Of a stretch of 64,000 nucleotides of DNA, positions 44,701-52,019 are shown piece by piece. Each line of letters starts with the position of its first letter. Positions within the stretch are counted from its first letter, which is position 1. A program made the position numbers and the translations under genes. This DNA is from Actinomadura craniellae (GTDB lineage Bacteria; Actinomycetota; Actinomycetes; Streptosporangiales; Streptosporangiaceae): positions 62,001 through 126,000 of the forward strand of contig NZ_QLYX01000011.1 in assembly GCF_003289645.1 (NCBI RefSeq), given 5' to 3'. The notes beneath the pieces are model-generated. The model worked only from the letters and a program-made list of their open reading frames with translations, searched no databases and was not told the origin of the DNA.

Positions 44701-45442
44701 CGCCGTCGTCGTTGACGGGGCCGGTCCACTTGGCGGGGGTGTGCGGCCAGACCGGCTGGAGGCCGAACTCGTCCAGCGCGGGGGTGAGGGTGAGGTCGAG
44801 GATGAACTCCTCGACGAACTCGGGGGTCTGGAGCAGCGCGTAGGTCTTCTGGGCGTGGTCGCTGAGGTGCTGGTAGAGGTCGCCGAGGAAGCGGGTGTCC
44901 GCGCCCCGGAAGGTGTAGGGGATCTCTCCGTCGGCGCCGGGGGTGCGCCAGAACTTCAGCAGGTCCGCGGCGGCCTCGTAGCCGGGGTCGGCCTCCCAGA
45001 GCGGGTTGTGGGCCCGGTCGAACAGGCCCGCCACCGCCGGGTGGGCGGCGGAGAGGTGGTCGAAGGCGGCCAGCAGCCAGTCGCGGTCGTTCTTCTCGGG
45101 GTGGGCGCGGAAGTACGCCGCGTGCCGGTCCTCGGCGTCCTTGAGGCGGTCGCCGGGGCCGGAGATCCACGGGTGCTCGACGAGCTCGTTGTCCTCGCAG
45201 TAGCGGACGAAGACCGTGCCGAGGATCCAGGCGACGGCGATCTGGGTCAGCCGGTCCTCGCGCCAGTCGGTGTAGTTGACCGCGATGCGCTCGGCCTTCA
45301 GGGCCCGCTGGTGCTCTTCGACCAGCTTGTCCCGAAGGGACTCGTCGGTGTCCGAGCGGGCGCGGAGGTCGTCGACCAGGAGCGTCACCTGGTGGCGGAG
45401 GTCGGTGACAAGGGTGCGCTCTGCGGACTTGCGGCGGGCCAC
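41774..45442 (-). CDS. pglX: BREX type 2 adenine-specific DNA methyltransferase PglX
   Basis: 1222 aa. SAM-binding motif I is DPACGSGHFLLGL (256 onward) and catalytic motif IV NPPY (390-393), the pattern of N6-adenine methyltransferases of the type IIL/BREX group. The C-terminal half should contain target recognition. PglX marks host DNA and is needed for exclusion. The GTG start lies 3 nt after the pglW stop. From about residue 347 to 950 the coding DNA falls to near 50 % G+C, then returns to about 70 %, while the reading frame remains intact. That central block covers motif IV and the predicted recognition region, suggesting allele exchange. Confidence 0.95.
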   Translation of the reverse strand: MARRKSAERTLVTDLRHQVTLLVDDLRARSDTDESLRDKLVEEHQRALKAERIAVNYTDWREDRLTQIAVAWILGTVFVRYCEDNELVEHPWISGPGDRLKDAEDRHAAYFRAHPEKNDRDWLLAAFDHLSAAHPAVAGLFDRAHNPLWEADPGYEAAADLLKFWRTPGADGEIPYTFRGADTRFLGDLYQHLSDHAQKTYALLQTPEFVEEFILDLTLTPALDEFGLQPVWPHTPAKWTGPVNDDGEAIGLRTIDPACGSGHFLLGLFHRVLAAWAERAPALPRWDLVRLTLHSVHGCDKNPFAAAIARFRLLIAALDAAGEKRLDQAPAFPINIAVGDSLIHGRDALGVQGDLLETGEHFHFATEDVKRYIETCDALGLGSYHAVVGNPPYIIVRDKQESDNYRRYYPDACGGAYALSAPFAQRIFDLATRSTDPSIAAGFTGQITANSFMKREFGKKLIERFFPKIRLTHVIDTSGAWIPGHGTPTAILAGRNSFPDQSTTIRAVLSVRGEPGQPDNAADGFVWTAIVNQVDRPGSESPWVTVSDLPRPTLAKHPWSLSGGGAGELFNHLEGASASKLRTIASETGFGATTKEDGAYLLGDGTLRRAGVPTAQRKPFIEGVMVRDYAISPEATFALWPYHEETLEAEELAPIQALLWPYRTNLSHRTVFGRHQEDRGLTWFEYSEFAARRFRLPFSITFAFVATHNHFVLDRGGKVFNRSAPVIKLPESASEDDHLGLLGLLNSSTACFWLKQVSQDKGNRGGERGTGRYAWESFFEFTGTKIQNFPVPTKLPLSLSKELDQLATHLASAEPSSVIAKSTPTRESLEAAKREYTKALCQMIALQEELDWHVYGIYGILSESDLTIAISPANEHPQDIALGERAFEIVQARHGADDEAVRQWYVRHGSKPILDIPEAWPSEYAKVVQARIDLIEQRPNDIGLLERPEYKRRWSTEPWEAKERTALVAWILDRCEREELWFVRRDGLLHPRTMTVGELADRFRDDEDMNGVARLYATDHLGKRDLPLAGILAAVLKDEHVPYLAALRYKDSGLRKRAEWEKTWELQRQEDREGRRLRIPVPPKYASADFRKPAYWSHRGKLDVPKERFVSYPGAARHSDDPLLLGWAGWDHKDQAQALVNLVNDRAEEQWVSARIVPLLAGLAEVMPWVRQWHGEYDAEWEGNPAEEFGTFLETQLSRHQVSARALREWRPSKEFLKGAKA
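42590..44400. other. Low-G+C block inside pglX
   Basis: Counting single 60-base lines gives 48 % G+C at 43021, 47 % at 44221 and 53 % at 42781, against about 82 % at 44581 and 67 % at 42481. The edges are sharp and coincide with the region from just before motif IV to the end of the presumed recognition domain. Codon use here departs from the operon average. This looks like a horizontally replaced segment. Confidence 0.8.
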
Positions 45443-45445
45443 GTG

Positions 45446-48400
45446 TCAGGCCTTTCGGAGGGTGTCGAGGTAGGGGCGGTCGAGGACGGACCACTCGGAG
45501 GCGTCGATCGCCTCGACGGTCCGTCCGTCCAGGTGGGGGATCGACTTCGGGGCCTCGGACGGGCAGAGCAGCCACAGGCCGTACGGCAGGCTTTCCGGGC
45601 CGCGGGCGGCCTGCTGCAGGGAGACGAGGGTCCGGTGGCCGCCGTCCTCGTGGTAGCGGGCGAGCAGGCCCGCGTTGTGCAGCAGGAGGATCTTGCGGGG
45701 GGCGTCGGCCAGGGCCGTGATCGCGGCGGTGGTGCGCTCCCAGGCCAGGGAGACGTACGAGCGCAGGCCAGCCGGGATCACCGCGGTGCGGGCGTACTTC
45801 TCGTCGGCGCGGAGCAGCCCGGGCCAGGGTTGGGAGTTCTCCTCGGCCAGGGCCCGCATCTGGTCGAGGAAGGCCGCGGTGACGTCCACCTCGGCCACGG
45901 GGTGGGTGCGGGCGAGCAGGCCGGCGGTGCCGGGCAGGTGGCGCTGGTCGACGGTCAGGGCCACGAAACCGCCCTCCGCCAGGGCCCGCGCGAGGTTGGC
46001 CGCGGTGCGGTGGGCGGGGCGGCGCAGGTGCTCGGGGACGGTGTCGGCGGGGGCGAGGGGGCCCGACAGCAGGTCGGTGCCGGTGGACGTCCACTGCGGG
46101 CTGGGCGCCGGCGGGCGGAACTCGGTGGACTTCGGGTCGTAGGAGAACTGGAAGCCGGCCTCGCGGAGCGCCTCCTCCAGGTCGAAGTAGGTCGGCTCGG
46201 GGTCGAGCGCCGCCAGGTCGGGGAACCAGGCGCGCAGCCGGTCCAGCAGCGCGGCGTGCTTGATGCCGCGGTCGGGGCGCGCGCCGGCGGCGGCCTGGGA
46301 GATGCGCAGGGCGCGGACCAGGTCGAGGTCGCGGGGGTAGAGGTCGAGGCGGGGGGACGCCACGGCCGTGCCGGAGACCGCCGCGGCCAGGGACAGCAGG
46401 CGGGTCTCGGCCAGGGCGGGCATGCCCGCCGGGGCGGCGACCTCGCGCAGGGCGCGGGTGACCTCGGACTTGCCGGGGAGCGGGTCGGCGGCGACGAGCC
46501 GGTCGGCCTCGCCGGCGAGCTTGACCGCGTAGTCGGACAGCTCGCGGGGGCTCGGGTCGTCGGTGCCCGGCAGCGACTCGAGGCTGACCAGGACGTGGCC
46601 GCGCAGCCGGGTGACCTCCAGCCGCGGCTCGTCGTCGGCCGGGCGGTCGGCGCCGGACCAGGTCTCGGCGAGGATCGCGGCGCGGATGACCGTGGTGGCC
46701 TGCGCCAGCGCCTGCTCCTGGGAGCCGTCCGCGCCGCCGCGGCGGACCCGGAACGCGGCGGCCAGCTCGGTGGCGGTCATGATCCGGCCCGCCGCGGCGA
46801 GGACCGCGACCAGGTCGTCGCGGACGCTGCGCAGCCAGGGGGCCTCGAACCACAGCTTGTAGCTCTTGCCCTGGGCCTGGTAGACGCCGGCGGACGTCAT
46901 GTCGAGCCGGTCTGCGATCTCCGTCCCGGTCGGCCAGGAGGGGAACGGCTCGGCGTCGTCGACGGGCAGGCCGAGCGTCAGCCGGATGACCTTCGGGGTC
47001 TTGGAACCCCGTCGGCCGGGGGCGGGGGTGAGCAGGCGCGCCAGCTCGTCCACGCGCAGCCGGGCGTCGAAGCCGGACCTGGTGAGCGTCGCGGGCGCGT
47101 CCTCCCGGACGGGCGGCGGCTCGGTGGGCGACAGCAGGGCCGCGGTCCACTGCTTGTGGCGGCGCAGCAGCTCGCGGCGGACGTTCGAGCCCGCGCCCCG
47201 GGCCCGGGCGAGCTCGTGCGGGGCGACCTTCAGCAGCTGGTCGACGGTGGTGGCGTTGAAGCCGTCGGCGACCGAGACGGCGCGCGGCGACAGGCCCGAC
47301 TCGCGCAGGTTCGTCTCCAGCGTGGCGGCCTCGGCCGCGGACTCGCGCTGCTCCTCCAGGGTCTCGTCGGAGTGGGCGCCGGGCGGGGCGGTGGCGTCGG
47401 CGGCCCGGAAGATCTCGCGCCAGGCCTCCTCCATCATCCGGAACGTGTCGAACCGCTCGGCGACCTCGCGGTGCAGGGCGCGCCGGAAGAAGGCGGTCAG
47501 GCCGTCGCGGAGCGCCGGTTCGAACAGGTCCGCCGACAGCTTCGGGCACGGGTCGTCGATGACCTTGGGGTCGGACTGGCCGTCGCCCCAGGTCGGGCGC
47601 TCCTTGGTGGACATTTCGTGCAGGGTGACGGCGGCGGCGTACCGTTCCGCGTGGTCGTCGAAGGCGGGCCGCCGGGTGGTGCCGATGAAGGGGTCCAGGT
47701 AGCCGCGGGTGCCGGTGCGGACGTCCCGGTCGGAGGCGGCGGCGTGGGAGAAGTCGAACAGCTTCAGCTCCCAGACCCGGTCGACCCGCTGGAAGACGCC
47801 CAGGTTCTCGGGCTTGATGTCGCGGTGCCGCAGGCCCTTGCCGGCGAGCTGGTCCAGCGCCCGGAACAGGTCCGCGCCGAACTGGTTGAGCTGGTGGTAG
47901 GTGAGCTTGCCCTCGGTGTCCAGCCAGGTGCGCAGGGACCGGTCGCCCGCGTACTCCAGGTCCAGGACGGTGCGGTCGTTCAGCTCGCGGGGGCCGGCCA
48001 GCAGCCGGACGATCGCGCCGCCGCCGACCTGGTCGAGCAGCTGCGCCTCCTTGCGGAGCTGCGCGGCGGCCCGGTCCTCGTTGAGGGCGATCTTGAACAC
48101 GCGGCGTTCCCGGGAGGCGTCGCCGTCCTCGTCCTCGACGGGGCGGGTCACGAGGAAGGCCCGGCCGGTCGAGCCGGTGCCGAGAACCCGCTCCACGGTC
48201 CAGGCGCCGAGGGCGTCACCGTCGATCACCGTGCCGGGCTCGGCCGCCAGCGGGTCGCCGCCCGCCCAGGTGGCGGCCGCCTCCTCGACCGGCAGCGCGG
48301 CCCGGTCGAGTTCCTCCAGGAACCGCTCGGCCGATTCGAGACGGTCGGTGACCTCGCCCTGCGTCGCCCTGAAGACCAGGTCGTCGAGGTCGGTGGACAG

Positions 48401-49807
48401 GCCCTCGGCGACCGCGAACGGATGCAGGCCGCGGTCGGCGGTGATCCGGTCGATGAGGGTGGCCCGGTCGACCGCAGGGGGCTGGCCGGTGAGGATCAGG
48501 TAGGAGACGGCGCCGAGCCCGAAGACGTCGAGCTCGACGGGGTCGGGAAAGTCGTTGTCGAACTCGGGCGCGAGGTAGACCTGGGCGGAGTCCTCGACGT
48601 GGTCGTCGGCGACCGGGCTGTTGCCGAGGGAGGAGCGGCTGGTCGTGGTGTCGAAGTCCCGGGCGGCCGTCTGCCAGTCGACGATCCGCAGGATCGGGTC
48701 GGAGCCGTCGGCGTGCGCGGCGACGTACACCGACCGCGCCGACAGCGCGCGGTGGTAGAGGGAGCGGCCGTGGGCGTAGCGGACGGCCTCGGCGAGCTGC
48801 CGCACCAGGTCGAGCCTGGTCTCGGGGGACAGCGACGGGCCGTGGACGTCCAGGTACGAGTCCAGCCGCAGGTCGCTCTGCCGGTGCCGGAACAGGATCG
48901 CCGGCCCGCCCATGTGGTCGCGCAGGTCGATCGCCTGGGCGATGCCCGGGTGGGCGATGCCCTGCAGCACCTGGTACTCGCGCAGCGCCGCCCGGTTCAC
49001 CGACGCCCGGTCCTCGTCGGTCGCCTGGAGGTTCACCAGGTAGATCCGGACCCGGCCCTCCTCGGAGACGATGCCGGACTTGCGGGCGAACCGGTCCTCC
49101 CAGGTCGGCCCGGCGTCGAGGACGTCGGGCTCCAGCTGCCAGTCGTCACCGAACCGCAGGTGCCGCTGCGACTGCGAGATCCCGATCTTCTTCAGCAGTT
49201 GCGGGAGCTGCTGCGACAGCCGGGCCGGGATCGGCTGGGCGTTCCGCGGCGGCGACTTGAGCAGGATCCCGTCGAGGAACGTCGGGAGCCCCGAGCCGGG
49301 CTCCCGCCCGAACACCCGGGTCCGCTGGACCTCGTCCAGCTCGCACAGCAGGTTCGGGTCGGTGAGGAAGACCGACGGTTCGATCCGGGGGATGACGAGC
49401 CCGGTCAGGCCGAGCTGCCGGGCCGCCCATTCGAGCTGCCCCTTCAGCTCCTTGGACTTCAGGTCCGTCAGGTGCAACGGGCTGGACCGGATCGTGAGGA
49501 TCTGCTTGTGCGGCGTGTGGAACCGCCACGTCCGCCCGTTGTTGACGACCCGCCCCGGGTGCGCCTTCAACTCGACGAGGTGCAGCCCGCTCGGCGTGAC
49601 CAGGAACAGGTCGCACTCGTTGACGCGCCCGGACCGCGCGGTGAACGAGAAGGTCGCCCAGGCCCGGTACGGCTCGTTCTTCGGTACTAATCGCTCGATG
49701 TAGTCGAGCGCTTCCTGCTCGTGAGGGTAGTCGGAGGTCCGTTCCTGGAACCACCGCCTGGCCGAAGCGGGAGGCCGGGGTTTGGGCCTCGTACCGCCGG
49801 AAACCAC
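45446..49807 (-). CDS. pglW: BREX type 2 kinase PglW (NERD + pseudokinase + kinase)
   Basis: 1453 aa from GTG 49807. A NERD domain near residues 15-130 includes RVNECDLFLVTPSGLHLVEL. A first kinase-like domain has HRALSARSVYV near residue 354 in place of HRD..N and IVDW for DFG, so it is probably inactive. The second kinase has VLGTGSTGRAF, VFKIALNEDRAAAQLRKEAQ and HRDIKPENLGVF near residue 662, with FDFS for DFG. HhH-like and winged-helix-like segments follow. PglW autophosphorylates in Streptomyces and acts upstream of the other Pgl proteins. GTG 49807 has AAGGGGG 7 nt upstream; the in-frame ATG 49888 would add 27 codons with poor GC3 lying in the promoter region. Confidence 0.92.
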   Translation of the reverse strand: MVSGGTRPKPRPPASARRWFQERTSDYPHEQEALDYIERLVPKNEPYRAWATFSFTARSGRVNECDLFLVTPSGLHLVELKAHPGRVVNNGRTWRFHTPHKQILTIRSSPLHLTDLKSKELKGQLEWAARQLGLTGLVIPRIEPSVFLTDPNLLCELDEVQRTRVFGREPGSGLPTFLDGILLKSPPRNAQPIPARLSQQLPQLLKKIGISQSQRHLRFGDDWQLEPDVLDAGPTWEDRFARKSGIVSEEGRVRIYLVNLQATDEDRASVNRAALREYQVLQGIAHPGIAQAIDLRDHMGGPAILFRHRQSDLRLDSYLDVHGPSLSPETRLDLVRQLAEAVRYAHGRSLYHRALSARSVYVAAHADGSDPILRIVDWQTAARDFDTTTSRSSLGNSPVADDHVEDSAQVYLAPEFDNDFPDPVELDVFGLGAVSYLILTGQPPAVDRATLIDRITADRGLHPFAVAEGLSTDLDDLVFRATQGEVTDRLESAERFLEELDRAALPVEEAAATWAGGDPLAAEPGTVIDGDALGAWTVERVLGTGSTGRAFLVTRPVEDEDGDASRERRVFKIALNEDRAAAQLRKEAQLLDQVGGGAIVRLLAGPRELNDRTVLDLEYAGDRSLRTWLDTEGKLTYHQLNQFGADLFRALDQLAGKGLRHRDIKPENLGVFQRVDRVWELKLFDFSHAAASDRDVRTGTRGYLDPFIGTTRRPAFDDHAERYAAAVTLHEMSTKERPTWGDGQSDPKVIDDPCPKLSADLFEPALRDGLTAFFRRALHREVAERFDTFRMMEEAWREIFRAADATAPPGAHSDETLEEQRESAAEAATLETNLRESGLSPRAVSVADGFNATTVDQLLKVAPHELARARGAGSNVRRELLRRHKQWTAALLSPTEPPPVREDAPATLTRSGFDARLRVDELARLLTPAPGRRGSKTPKVIRLTLGLPVDDAEPFPSWPTGTEIADRLDMTSAGVYQAQGKSYKLWFEAPWLRSVRDDLVAVLAAAGRIMTATELAAAFRVRRGGADGSQEQALAQATTVIRAAILAETWSGADRPADDEPRLEVTRLRGHVLVSLESLPGTDDPSPRELSDYAVKLAGEADRLVAADPLPGKSEVTRALREVAAPAGMPALAETRLLSLAAAVSGTAVASPRLDLYPRDLDLVRALRISQAAAGARPDRGIKHAALLDRLRAWFPDLAALDPEPTYFDLEEALREAGFQFSYDPKSTEFRPPAPSPQWTSTGTDLLSGPLAPADTVPEHLRRPAHRTAANLARALAEGGFVALTVDQRHLPGTAGLLARTHPVAEVDVTAAFLDQMRALAEENSQPWPGLLRADEKYARTAVIPAGLRSYVSLAWERTTAAITALADAPRKILLLHNAGLLARYHEDGGHRTLVSLQQAARGPESLPYGLWLLCPSEAPKSIPHLDGRTVEAIDASEWSVLDRPYLDTLRKA

Positions 49808-50128
49808 CCTCGTCCCCCTTGCCCGCGCCCACCCTGAGTCAGCAGGTCCTACCGTTGTGGCGTTATTGGCGGACCTGTTCTGATTCATCGGTCGATCGAC
49901 CGTCTCCGTTTCGGACGGCGGCGGGGGCGGGGCGGGAACCCGCGATGCGGCCCGCGCTGAAGCGGCTGCTGTCGGCGGAACGCACCGCGCCGCAGATGAC
50001 CCGCTACCACCCGTCCGCCCGCACCATGGTCGCGCACCTGGTCGACGTGCGCCGTACCCTGCCGGAGCCGCTGCGAGCGCTGCACAACCGCATGGGTGGA
50101 TAACCCGCCGGTCGCTAGGGTGGCGGGC
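49808..50128. other. Divergent region upstream of pglW and the sigma factor
   Basis: About 320 bases. The part near 49850-49905 is A+T-richer and holds a perfect 14-bp palindrome, CGGTCGATCGACCG at 49889-49902, about 82 bp before the pglW start; it is a candidate operator for the BREX operon. The region 49945-50100 has a 52-codon open frame with fair codon bias on the plus strand, but I recognise no protein family and do not call it a gene. Confidence 0.45.
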
Positions 50129-51106
50129 GTGGACGTGGCCGAGCCGGCGGTGGGGCTGCTCGCCGCCGCGCGGTCCGGCGACGAGGCGGCGTTCGGCGCG
50201 CTGCTGGCACCGCATCGCCGGGCGTTGCACCTGCACTGCTACCGGATGCTCGGCTCGCTCGACGAGGCCGAGGAGGCCCTGCAGGAGACGATGGTGCGGG
50301 CCTGGCGCGGCCTGCACACCTATGCGGGCCGGGCGCCGCTGCGGCACTGGCTGCACCGGATCGCCACGACGACCTGCCTGAAGGCCATCGAGCGGCGTGG
50401 CCGCGCGCCCGCCACCGTGGCCGAGGTCGGGCATCTGCAGCCCTACCCCGACCGGTGGCTGGACGAGCTCGACCCGGCCGTGGTGGTGGAGCGGCGCGAG
50501 GCGGTGGCGCTGGCGTTCGTGGCGGCCCTGCAACTGCTGCCGGCCACCCAGCGCGCGGTGGTCCTGCTGCGCGAGGTGCTGTGCTGGAGCGCCGCCGAGG
50601 TCGCCGACTACCTCGGCAGCAGCGTTCCCGCCGTCAACAGCGCCCTGCAGCGCGGCCGGGCCACGCTGCGCGCCCACGCGGCACCGCGGCAACGGGCACT
50701 GACCTCCTACGAGCAGGAGATCGTCCGGCGGTTCGTCCACTCCTGGGAGCACCGCGACCTCGGCGCGCTGGCGGCCCTGCTGCGCGAGGACGCGATCCTG
50801 CGGATGCCGCCCGAGCCCCTGGAGGTCGTCGGGCGCGCGGCGGTCACCGAGTTCTTCGCCACTGTGCCCGCCGAGGGGCGGCTCGACCGGATCCGGCTGG
50901 TCGAGACCGCGGCCAATCGCCAGCCCGCGCTGGCCGCCTACCTGCCCGACACCACGGGCGCCTGCCACGGCTACGGCGTCATGGTCCTGACGATCGAGCC
51001 GGCGGGTGTGGCCGAGATCATCGGTTTTGCCGACGCCGACGTCTTCGACCGGTTCGGCCTTCCCCGGGTGGCACCGATGAGTCGGCGGGCGGCCCGGGAT
51101 CTGTAG
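50129..51106 (+). CDS. ECF sigma factor with SnoaL-like C-terminal domain
   Basis: 325 aa from GTG 50129, with AGGGTGGCGG upstream. Region 2 is HLHCYRMLGSLDEAEEALQE and MVRAWRGLHTYAGRAPLRHW; region 4 is LPATQRAVVLLREVLCWSA followed by EVADYLGSSVPAVNSALQRG. The last 130 residues (YEQEIVRRFVHSWEHRDLGA onward) form a SnoaL/NTF2-like domain, as in SigJ/ECF41-like factors, which can control sigma activity without a membrane anti-sigma. The next gene, a DinB-like protein, often accompanies such factors. It is divergent from the BREX operon, but no functional link is evident. Confidence 0.92.
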   Translation: MDVAEPAVGLLAAARSGDEAAFGALLAPHRRALHLHCYRMLGSLDEAEEALQETMVRAWRGLHTYAGRAPLRHWLHRIATTTCLKAIERRGRAPATVAEVGHLQPYPDRWLDELDPAVVVERREAVALAFVAALQLLPATQRAVVLLREVLCWSAAEVADYLGSSVPAVNSALQRGRATLRAHAAPRQRALTSYEQEIVRRFVHSWEHRDLGALAALLREDAILRMPPEPLEVVGRAAVTEFFATVPAEGRLDRIRLVETAANRQPALAAYLPDTTGACHGYGVMVLTIEPAGVAEIIGFADADVFDRFGLPRVAPMSRRAARDL

Positions 51107-51149
51107 GGGGTGGACGGCCGCGCCGCGGCCCGAACCCAGGAGAGATCAC

Positions 51150-51755
51150 ATGGATGCCCGTACCATCGCCGGTTCCGCGGACGTGGTCCGGCTGCTCCGC
51201 CGCAGCCACGACACGACGGCCGAACTGATCGGGCGGATCACCGCGGACGGCTGGGCGGCGCCGAGCGCCTGCACCGGCTGGACCGTGCGCCAGGCCGCCG
51301 ACCACCTGACCGGCGCGCTGCTGCTGATCGCCCGGATCGCCGCGGGCGAGACCGTCGATCCCGCCGAGGTCGACGCCCAGTACCAGGCCGACACCGACCA
51401 CCTGGGCGCCGACCCGGCCACGGCGTTCCGCGCGGTGACCGGGCGTTCCCTGGCGGTGTTCGGCGAGCCCGGCGCGCTCGACCGGGAGTTCCCCTTCATC
51501 ACCGGGCCGGCGAGCGGGGCGACGCTCGCCTCGGTCAGCCTGCTCGAATCGCTGGTCCACGGCTGGGACATCGCCCGGGGGGCGGGCCTGCGGTATCCGG
51601 CCGACGACGAGGTCGTCGCGGCCGCCTGGGCGTTCGCCCGGGACACCGTCGGCGACGACCGGCGCCGGGACGGCATGTTCGCCGCGGCCGTGCCCGTCGA
51701 CCCGGCCGCCGCCCCCTTCACCGCCCTGCTCGCGCATCTGGGACGGCGGGCCTGA
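51150..51755 (+). CDS. Mycothiol-dependent isomerase-fold protein (TIGR03086-like)
   Basis: 201 aa, DinB/maleylpyruvate-isomerase-like helical bundle. Marker segments are GWAAPSACTGWTVRQAADHL, where the histidine is the first metal ligand, and LLESLVHGWDIARGAGL, which supplies a second histidine and aspartate. Such proteins are metal-binding and often act with mycothiol or as partners of ECF factors. The gene is 43 nt downstream of the sigma gene on the same strand with GGAGAG before the ATG, so it is probably co-transcribed. The substrate is unknown. Confidence 0.85.
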   Translation: MDARTIAGSADVVRLLRRSHDTTAELIGRITADGWAAPSACTGWTVRQAADHLTGALLLIARIAAGETVDPAEVDAQYQADTDHLGADPATAFRAVTGRSLAVFGEPGALDREFPFITGPASGATLASVSLLESLVHGWDIARGAGLRYPADDEVVAAAWAFARDTVGDDRRRDGMFAAAVPVDPAAAPFTALLAHLGRRA

Positions 51756-51822
51756 GGCACGCCGGCCGGGTCCGGCCGGGGTTCACGACACGCCCCGGCC
51801 GGACCCGGCTCCGGCGCGTGCC
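51756..51822. terminator. Strong hairpin after the sigma-factor operon
   Basis: A 17-bp perfect inner stem (51765-51781 with 51793-51809) around an 11-nt loop is extended outward by further pairing with small bulges to 51756 and 51822. It starts directly after the stop codon. No T-tract is present. Confidence 0.8.
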
Positions 51823-51880
51823 ACATCGGCCCAGGAGTTCACGCAGTTCTCCATCTGGCGCGAAAAACCACTTGTTTGGC

Positions 51881-51912
51881 TTGTGAGAATTACATATGGC
51901 AGTTGTGAGAAT
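51881..51912. promoter_or_regulatory. Tandem TTGTGAGAAT repeats upstream of hydrolase
   Basis: TTGTGAGAAT occurs at 51881-51890 and 51903-51912, 22 bp apart, i.e. two helical turns on the same face. The surrounding DNA is A+T-rich, about 110-140 bp before the hydrolase start. A related TTATGAGAT lies at 53632-53640 upstream of the next operon. It is probably a regulator-binding site; the regulator is not identified. Confidence 0.5.
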
Positions 51913-52019
51913 CGCTATTGATGCTTAAGTTGGCCGGCATTACCTTCTGGGCACCTGTCCCGGCCGCGTCGCCGCGGCCGGGCCCGTCCTGAAAGGTGGC
52001 GGCTTTGAGATCAAGACGC

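Noticed and set aside
44633-49690. A 1685-codon plus-strand open frame antisense to pglW and pglX
   Set aside because: It is an out-of-frame shadow of G+C-rich coding DNA: composition is Val/Gly/Gln/Arg-rich with no recognisable domain, while the minus strand encodes clear kinase and methyltransferase motifs.
49808-49888. A 27-codon N-terminal extension of PglW from ATG 49888
   Set aside because: The codons lack GC3 bias, the ATG lies at the edge of a palindrome and has no close RBS, whereas GTG 49807 has AAGGGGG at 7 nt.
49945-50103. A possible 52-aa plus-strand gene between pglW and the sigma factor
   Set aside because: No family is recognised and there is no convincing RBS; it may be a remnant, but support is too weak to call.
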